Assembly: GCF_025345615.1 (NCBI RefSeq)
Contig: NZ_JAODWD010000003.1
Location: 930,001 to 994,000, forward strand
Direction of reading: 5' to 3'
DNA length: 64,000 nucleotides
Origin: Mycobacterium deserti
Lineage (GTDB): Bacteria; Actinomycetota; Actinomycetes; Mycobacteriales; Mycobacteriaceae
The position numbers and the translations under genes were made by a program. Below the pieces are notes generated by a model that did no database searches, was not told where the DNA came from, and saw only the letters and a list, made by a program, of their open reading frames with translations. Positions 59,062-64,000 of the stretch are shown here, one piece after another (the first letter of the stretch is position 1; each line of letters opens with the position of its first letter).

Positions 59062-59366
59062 GACTCGCCGGACTGCTTGCGCATCTGCTCGCGGATCTGG
59101 TCAAGTCGTTCAGCGGCGGCGCGCTGCCTCTCGTCGTACTGCTCGGCGACGCTGCGGCCTTCCGGGGTTTCCGCATCGAGTTCTGCGGCGCCGATCGAGG
59201 CGCCGTAGCGGGTCTCGATCTTCTCGCGCACGGACTCGAATGTCGGCACCCCACCGGGGGTGTAGCCGGTGTCGACCGGCTCGACGGGCACGGTGGACTC
59301 GGGCTTCGGTTCGACGATCTCGGCGTCGACGGCGGGTTCCGGCTCGGGGATGGATTCGTCCGGCAT
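59055..59366 (-). CDS. Small conserved acidic protein
   Basis: The 103-aa protein has a Pro/Glu-rich disordered N-terminus (IPEPEPAVDAEIVEPKPE) and a helical C-terminus (TFESVREKIETRYGASIGAAELD, YDERQRAAAERLDQIREQMRK) that probably forms a coiled coil. ATG at 59366 is used; the frame is open to 59537 inside the next gene. It probably corresponds to a short protein annotated between uvrA and Rv1639c in M. tuberculosis. Function unknown. Confidence 0.7.
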   Translation of the reverse strand: MPDESIPEPEPAVDAEIVEPKPESTVPVEPVDTGYTPGGVPTFESVREKIETRYGASIGAAELDAETPEGRSVAEQYDERQRAAAERLDQIREQMRKQSGESQ

Positions 59367-59371
59367 GCCGC

Positions 59372-60682
59372 TCACCGTACCCGGCGATCGGCGGCCTCCA
59401 GCGTGTTCGGCGTTTCGAGTTGCGCCGCCATCCACGGCAAGGCCGTCGCGAAGGCGTGTGCCGCATATGGCCAGTCGTGCTTGCCGGGCGAAACCACGAC
59501 CGTGCAGCTGACACCGTTGGCGGTGCCCAGCGCACACAGCGAGTTCGCCGCCGAGTTCTGGGTGGCCGGGGCCTGGCTGTTGATGTCGAAGCGGCCCGTC
59601 ACACCTGTGTACCTGCCGTGCCGGGTCATCACGGTGGTGGGGTCGAATGCGGCGTAGGCGGCCGCGTTGCCGCCGAACAACCTGTCGATGGTCTGCGCCC
59701 TGGTGCCCGAGTTCGGGCTCAGGTCACCGGCGATGTCGTCGAAGACGCTGAACATGTCGGGGTGCATGGCGGCCAGGTCGACTGCACATGTGCCGCCCAT
59801 CGACCAGCCCACGACGCCCCAGTGCGCGCGACCGGCGCTGACGCCGAAATGCGAGACCATATATGGGACAACGTCTTTAGTGAGATGATCGGCGGCGTTG
59901 CCCCGGGTGCCGTTGACGCATTCGGTGTCGTTGTTGAACGTTCCACCCGCATCGACGAACACCAGGACCGGAGCGTTGCCCCCGTGGGAAGTGGCGTAGT
60001 CGTCGGCCGTCGACACGGCGTTACCGACACGCACCCAGTCGGCGGGCGTGTTGAACTCGCCGCCGATCATCATCACCGTGGACAACCGCGGCGGCGGGTT
60101 CGTCGCGTACCAGGACGGCGGCAGGTAGACCAACTCGCCGCGGTGTTTGAACCCCGACGCCGCATCGCTGATGGTCACCGGCACGACAGTGCCCTTCGCC
60201 GGAATCAGATGCCGCCTCTGCATCGCGGCGACGGTCACCGCGTCGGTCTGATCGGGCAACGGGCCCGCGGTCAACTGGTTCCACGCGGTCTGCACGGTGG
60301 GGAAGTAGCCGACCCACAGGTTCAGCGTCAACGCCGCGCACAACACGCATAGCGGCACCGCCACCAGCGAGACACCCCGCCGCCACCACCGGGCGCCACG
60401 CCAGCCCGCGATGAGCACCGCGGCGGCGACGCCGGTCAGTCCGACCCACAGCCACAACGTCGGCGGCGCGGGGTTGCCCGCCAGACCCTCGGCCGCGATA
60501 TAGGAAAAGGTCGCGAACGCCAGGGCGCTGCCGCACAGCAGCGACCACGGCAGCCACACCAGCCGCCACCGGCGGGTCCGCCACCCGACGGCGGTGAGCA
60601 CCGCGACCGCGGCGACGATCTGCACTGTCACCGGAATCCAGCCGTGCATCAACGAGAGGTGCTGAGGGAACCAGTCGGACAC
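59372..60682 (-). CDS. Membrane-anchored alpha/beta-hydrolase (esterase D/mycolyltransferase-like; Rv1639c homologue)
   Basis: The 436-aa protein has four N-terminal helices (residues about 12-155) and an extracytoplasmic esterase domain of the Ag85/esterase D superfamily: nucleophile Ser in VGWSMGGTCAVDLA, an acid-rich DDIAGDLSPN region and the C-terminal His in SPGKHDWPYAAHAF. It may act on mycolate or other envelope esters. GTG at 60682 is preferred because the family starts with a short cytoplasmic segment; ATG further in is possible. Downstream of lysX on the same strand. Confidence 0.82.
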   Translation of the reverse strand: MSDWFPQHLSLMHGWIPVTVQIVAAVAVLTAVGWRTRRWRLVWLPWSLLCGSALAFATFSYIAAEGLAGNPAPPTLWLWVGLTGVAAAVLIAGWRGARWWRRGVSLVAVPLCVLCAALTLNLWVGYFPTVQTAWNQLTAGPLPDQTDAVTVAAMQRRHLIPAKGTVVPVTISDAASGFKHRGELVYLPPSWYATNPPPRLSTVMMIGGEFNTPADWVRVGNAVSTADDYATSHGGNAPVLVFVDAGGTFNNDTECVNGTRGNAADHLTKDVVPYMVSHFGVSAGRAHWGVVGWSMGGTCAVDLAAMHPDMFSVFDDIAGDLSPNSGTRAQTIDRLFGGNAAAYAAFDPTTVMTRHGRYTGVTGRFDINSQAPATQNSAANSLCALGTANGVSCTVVVSPGKHDWPYAAHAFATALPWMAAQLETPNTLEAADRRVR

Positions 60683-60747
60683 GACGTCATGGTGACCGCA
60701 GAAGCTGGTAGCCGGCTGTGAGTTACCCGTCGTCCAGCGCTCGCTTC

Positions 60748-60808
60748 CGCGAACGTTCCGTACCACTCGACATTTCGGACACTGGTCGAGCGGTAAGGAA
60801 CGTTCGCG
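60748..60808. repeat. Long imperfect inverted repeat between lysX and the esterase gene
   Basis: Two 24-bp arms pair with only two mismatches: CGCGAACGTTCC, then TACC and CTCGAC on the left, and their complements on the right, around a 13-nt loop. The outer 12 bp are perfect. There is no T-run on either side, so it is not a canonical terminator. Confidence 0.8.
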
Positions 60809-60816
60809 CGGCGGAG

Positions 60817-63800
60817 CTAGCGGGGCTTGGCCAGCGGGAAGGGCAGCGTCTCACGGATGCTGCGTCCGGTGATCAACATGACGACCCGGTCCACCCCCAT
60901 GCCGAGGCCGCCCGTCGGCGGCATCGCGTACTCCATCGCCTGCAGGAAGTCCTCGTCGAGTTCCATGGCCTCCGGATCACCGCCTGCGGCCAGCATCGAC
61001 TGCTCCTGCAGGCGTCTGCGCTGCTCGACCGGGTCGGTCAATTCGCTGTAGGCCGTCCCGAGTTCGACGCCCCACGCCACCAGGTCCCAGCGTTCGGCGA
61101 CACCGGCGATGCTGCGGTGCGGCCGGGTCAGCGGCGACACCGAGGTAGGGAAGTCCTTGTAGAACGTGGGCTCTTCGGTCCGGTCCTCGACGAGATGCTC
61201 GTAGAGTTCGAGCACCACCGCGCCGGTGTCCCAGTGCGTCAGATACGGAATGTTCGCACCGTCGCACAACTTGCGCAGCGTCGCCAGGTCCGTGTCGGGG
61301 CCGATCTGCTCACCCAGCGCCTGCGACACGGCCTCGTGCACGGTCTTGACCGTCCACGTCCCCGAGATGTCAACGGGTTCCAGCGTGCCGTCCGGGCGCG
61401 GACGCATGAACACGTGCGCCCCGTTCGCGGCCTGCGCTGCGTTCTGAATCAACTCCCGGCAGCCGTCGATCCAGACGTTGTAGTCGGCGTGTGCCTGATA
61501 AGCCTCCAGGAGCGTGAATTCCGGGTTGTGGCTGAAGTCGACGCCCTCGTTGCGGAAGGCGCGGCCCAGCTCGAAGACCCGCTCGACGCCGCCGACACAC
61601 AATCTTTTGAGGTAGAGCTCGGGTGCGATCCGCAGGTACAGATCGAGGTCGTAGGCGTTGATGTGGGTGAGGAACGGCCTGGCGTTGGCGCCGCCGTGGA
61701 TCTGCTGCAGGATCGGCGTCTCGACCTCAAGAAACCCCTTGCCCACCAAGGTTTCGCGGATCGCGTGCAGCACGCCGCTGCGGGCCCGGATCAGCTCGCG
61801 GGCCTCGGTGTTGATCGCCAGGTCGACGTAGCGGGCACGTACCCGTGCCTCCTGGTCGGTCAAACCCTTCCACTTGTCGGGCAGCGGCCGCAGGCACTTT
61901 CCGATCAGCCGCCAGTTGAGCACCAGCAGTGACCGCACGCCCTTCTTGCTGTAGCCCATCGTGCCGGACACCGCGATCAGGTCGCCGAGGTCGATAGCTT
62001 GGGTGAAGTCCGCCGTCGTACCCGCATCGAGCAGCGAATTGTCAAGCAGGAGTTGCACTTCTCCCGACCAGTCGCGCAGCTGGGCGAACAGCACTCCGCC
62101 GTAGTCGCGGATCCGCAGCACACGGCCTGCGACGGTCAGGGTTGCCGCCCCTTCGGAGTCAACCGCCTGCGCGACGGTGTGGCTGGGCTGTTCGCCGACG
62201 GGGTAGGCGTCGATTCCGTTGTCTTGCAGAGCCTTCAACTTGGCCATGCGGACCCGCACCTGCTCGGGCAGCCGCTGCCGCTCCTCGTCGGGCAGGTCAC
62301 CCTCCAGTGCGCCGACGTCGGGGGCGCTGCCGTCATGGTGCAACACGCCGCTGGACACCAGGTTCTGCGGTGCCGCGATGTGCTGGCCGGTGTGCTGCTT
62401 GTTGCGTCGCGAGAAAGGCAGCACGAGAAACCCTTCGGCGATCACCGACGCGACACCGACGCGGGGGAGCAGCCGGGCGTCCTCGTAACACGCGTAGCGC
62501 GGAACCCATTCCGGCTGGTATTTCATGTTCGACCGGTACAACGTCTCGAGCTGCCACCATCGCGAGAAGAACACGAGCAGGCCGCGCCACAGCCGCGCCA
62601 CGGGACCGGCGCCCAGCTGCGCACCCTGCTCGAACGCCGACCGGAACATCGCGAAGTTGAGCGAGATGCGGCTCACGCCGATGCCTTCGGACTGCATGCA
62701 CAACTCGCTGACCATCAGCTCGATAGTGCCGTTGGGCGACTGCGGTGAGCGCCGCATCAAATCCAGCGACACCCCGTTGGTGCCCCACGGAACCAGCGAC
62801 AGCATCGCGACGACTTCACCATCCCCGGCGCCGGCTTGTACCGCCTCCACCAGGACGCAGTCGCCGTCGGCCGGATCGCCGAGCCGGCCCAGCGCCATCG
62901 AGAAGCCGCGCTCGTCGTCGGTGTCGCGCCACGCGTCCGCTCGTGCGATCACGTCGGCCATCTCGTCGCTGTCGATGTCCCGATGCCGGCGGATACGCAC
63001 CGAGGTGCCCGCCCGCCGGGCCCGGGTGACCGCTTGGCGCACCGCGCGCATGTCCGGTCCGGACAGCCGGAAGTTGTCGGGGTGCAGTATCGCCTCGTCG
63101 CCGAGTTGCAGCGCGCTGAGACCTGCGGCCTGGAACGCCTGTGCGGCCGAGAAACTCGCGCCCATCACGCCGGGTGCCCATCCGTAGGTCTCGCACAGCG
63201 CAAGCCACGCCTCGATGGCCTGAGGCCAAGCTTTCGGATCACCGACAGGGTCGCCGCTGGCGAGACACACACCGACCTCGACGCGATAGGTGATTGCGGC
63301 GCGGCCGGTGGGCGCGAACACCACGGCCTTGTCGCGCCGGGTGGCGAAGTAGCCCAGGGAGTCGTTCTTGCCGAAGATCTCAAGCAGACCGCGGATCGCC
63401 GACTCGTCCTCTCCGGTGAGTGCGTTATCGGCGCGCTGCGACCGGAACAATACGATCGCCGCAGCCATCAGCGCGAGCGCACCGAACAGGCCCAGCAGTG
63501 CGTTGACGAACACGTGGGGGTGCCCGGAGAACGAGTCCGACGACGCGCCCGCGAATGCGCTCACCCGGTTCAACGCGTAGAGGAAGCGGTCGTCGCGCGC
63601 CAACGACCCGGGGAAGAGTTCGAGCAGCCCCCAGCCGACGAGCGTGCCGACTGCCATCGCGGCGACCAGCGTCGCGGCGGCCTTGACCAGAGCACCGCGG
63701 CGCACCTTGGCCCAGAACTCTTTACGGGCCAGGACCAAGAATGCAATCGCGGCGACGTGGAACACCAGGCCGATGGACTCGCCGCTCTCTTGCATCCAGG

Positions 63801-64000
63801 TCTCGTCGCCGGTGGCGAGGTCGCCGACGTTCCAGCCGATCGCCGCGACCATGTACACCAGCAGGATCAACCAGGCGATGCGTTTGCGCGCCGCCAGCGC
63901 GGCGGCCAACAACGCCAGAACGAACGCCCAGGCGAAGCTGGTGTCAGGAAAGTTGAAGATGTAGTCGTTGACGAACTCCCTCGGCACCCTGATGACCGAG
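60817..64000 (-). CDS. lysX: LysX, bifunctional lysyl-tRNA synthetase/phosphatidylglycerol lysyltransferase (5' end cut by right edge)
   Basis: The frame stays open to the right edge; the GTG at 63987 is internal, because the family has about 100 more residues before [16 protein letters not shown]. Visible are membrane helices of the MprF-like part, a lysyl-transferase domain ([39 protein letters not shown]) and an OB anticodon domain ([22 protein letters not shown]). A class II synthetase core follows ([24 protein letters not shown] motif 2 region, motif 3 [15 protein letters not shown]). It makes lysyl-phosphatidylglycerol, which protects against cationic peptides. Confidence 0.96.
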   Translation of the reverse strand, partial: SVIRVPREFVNDYIFNFPDTSFAWAFVLALLAAALAARKRIAWLILLVYMVAAIGWNVGDLATGDETWMQESGESIGLVFHVAAIAFLVLARKEFWAKVRRGALVKAAATLVAAMAVGTLVGWGLLELFPGSLARDDRFLYALNRVSAFAGASSDSFSGHPHVFVNALLGLFGALALMAAAIVLFRSQRADNALTGEDESAIRGLLEIFGKNDSLGYFATRRDKAVVFAPTGRAAITYRVEVGVCLASGDPVGDPKAWPQAIEAWLALCETYGWAPGVMGASFSAAQAFQAAGLSALQLGDEAILHPDNFRLSGPDMRAVRQAVTRARRAGTSVRIRRHRDIDSDEMADVIARADAWRDTDDERGFSMALGRLGDPADGDCVLVEAVQAGAGDGEVVAMLSLVPWGTNGVSLDLMRRSPQSPNGTIELMVSELCMQSEGIGVSRISLNFAMFRSAFEQGAQLGAGPVARLWRGLLVFFSRWWQLETLYRSNMKYQPEWVPRYACYEDARLLPRVGVASVIAEGFLVLPFSRRNKQHTGQHIAAPQNLVSSGVLHHDGSAPDVGALEGDLPDEERQRLPEQVRVRMAKLKALQDNGIDAYPVGEQPSHTVAQAVDSEGAATLTVAGRVLRIRDYGGVLFAQLRDWSGEVQLLLDNSLLDAGTTADFTQAIDLGDLIAVSGTMGYSKKGVRSLLVLNWRLIGKCLRPLPDKWKGLTDQEARVRARYVDLAINTEARELIRARSGVLHAIRETLVGKGFLEVETPILQQIHGGANARPFLTHINAYDLDLYLRIAPELYLKRLCVGGVERVFELGRAFRNEGVDFSHNPEFTLLEAYQAHADYNVWIDGCRELIQNAAQAANGAHVFMRPRPDGTLEPVDISGTWTVKTVHEAVSQALGEQIGPDTDLATLRKLCDGANIPYLTHWDTGAVVLELYEHLVEDRTEEPTFYKDFPTSVSPLTRPHRSIAGVAERWDLVAWGVELGTAYSELTDPVEQRRRLQEQSMLAAGGDPEAMELDEDFLQAMEYAMPPTGGLGMGVDRVVMLITGRSIRETLPFPLAKPR

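Noticed and set aside
63964..63987. GTG at 63987 as the true start of LysX
   Set aside because: The frame is open to the window edge and the residues before it (SVIR-VPREF) match the family sequence, so the gene simply continues beyond 64000.

Overview
This window is chromosomal DNA of a GC-rich actinobacterium, almost certainly a rapidly growing mycobacterium (Mycolicibacterium type). The gene order cydC-cydD-cydB-cydA-[HdeD-like]-...-adenylyl cyclase-tRNA-Leu-pdtaR-...-thiolase/DUF35-polA-...-rpsA-coaE-...-DUF402-uvrB-MFS-...-universal stress protein-...-MBL-uvrA-...-lysX follows the Mycobacterium tuberculosis Rv1620c-Rv1640c region (recalled synteny, not computed). Blocks of genes that are absent from that M. 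tuberculosis segment are interleaved.

Layout. 1-5429 (minus): cytochrome bd oxidase and its CydDC assembly exporter (cydC cut by the left edge), then an HdeD-like membrane protein. 5653-14397: a DUF732 secreted protein, a polar amino-acid ABC transporter, a histidine kinase/LuxR-type regulator pair, a DUF2339 membrane protein, Dps, and a divergent TetR/alpha-beta hydrolase pair. 14394-18983: an Rv1625c-like adenylyl cyclase, a low-GC intergenic stretch, a secreted clan GH-A glycoside hydrolase with an EPEVT repeat tail, then the fused 3' remnants of a pucR gene and a speB (agmatinase) gene. 18972-25324: tRNA-Leu, pdtaR and a complete branched-chain amino-acid transporter (livJ, terminator, livHMGF). 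25334-29985: a thiolase-like lipid-transfer protein and DUF35 partner behind a perfect KstR-type operator, then polA. 29990-36360: LysE, PrsW, rpsA, coaE-GrpB and small secreted or membrane proteins. 36402-50597: the DNA-repair portion, with uvrB, uvrA and a UdgX-type uracil-DNA glycosylase. Between them lie an MFS pump, MgtC, DUF899, tRNA-Cys, a universal stress protein, Lnt, class I aldolase, an SDR and an MBL hydrolase. 50594-53250: GNAT, an HTH_42 (AlkZ-like) protein and an LpqH-family lipoprotein. 53312-59061: an accessory locus of a TPR protein, a CHAT caspase-like protease, a small membrane protein on the other strand, and two unrecognised proteins. 59055-64000: a small conserved protein, a membrane-anchored esterase and lysX (cut by the right edge).

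Functional links. uvrA and uvrB both carry a promoter matching the PafBC (RecA-NDp) DNA-damage consensus, and polA has a weaker version, so this repair cluster probably shares LexA-independent induction. The thiolase/DUF35 pair should belong to the cholesterol (KstR) regulon. The MFS pump has a 19-bp-spacer promoter with an inverted repeat, as seen for MerR/SoxR-type activators. Several genes (uvrB, polA, the MFS gene, pdtaR, both transcription units of the CHAT locus) have a -10 hexamer 6-7 nt before the start codon, which predicts leaderless mRNAs. The CHAT/TPR locus is the best candidate for an undescribed system: the TPR protein and the last protein of the locus share a DDYAL motif near Gly-rich linkers, which may mark a common interaction or processing site. 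That reading is inference.
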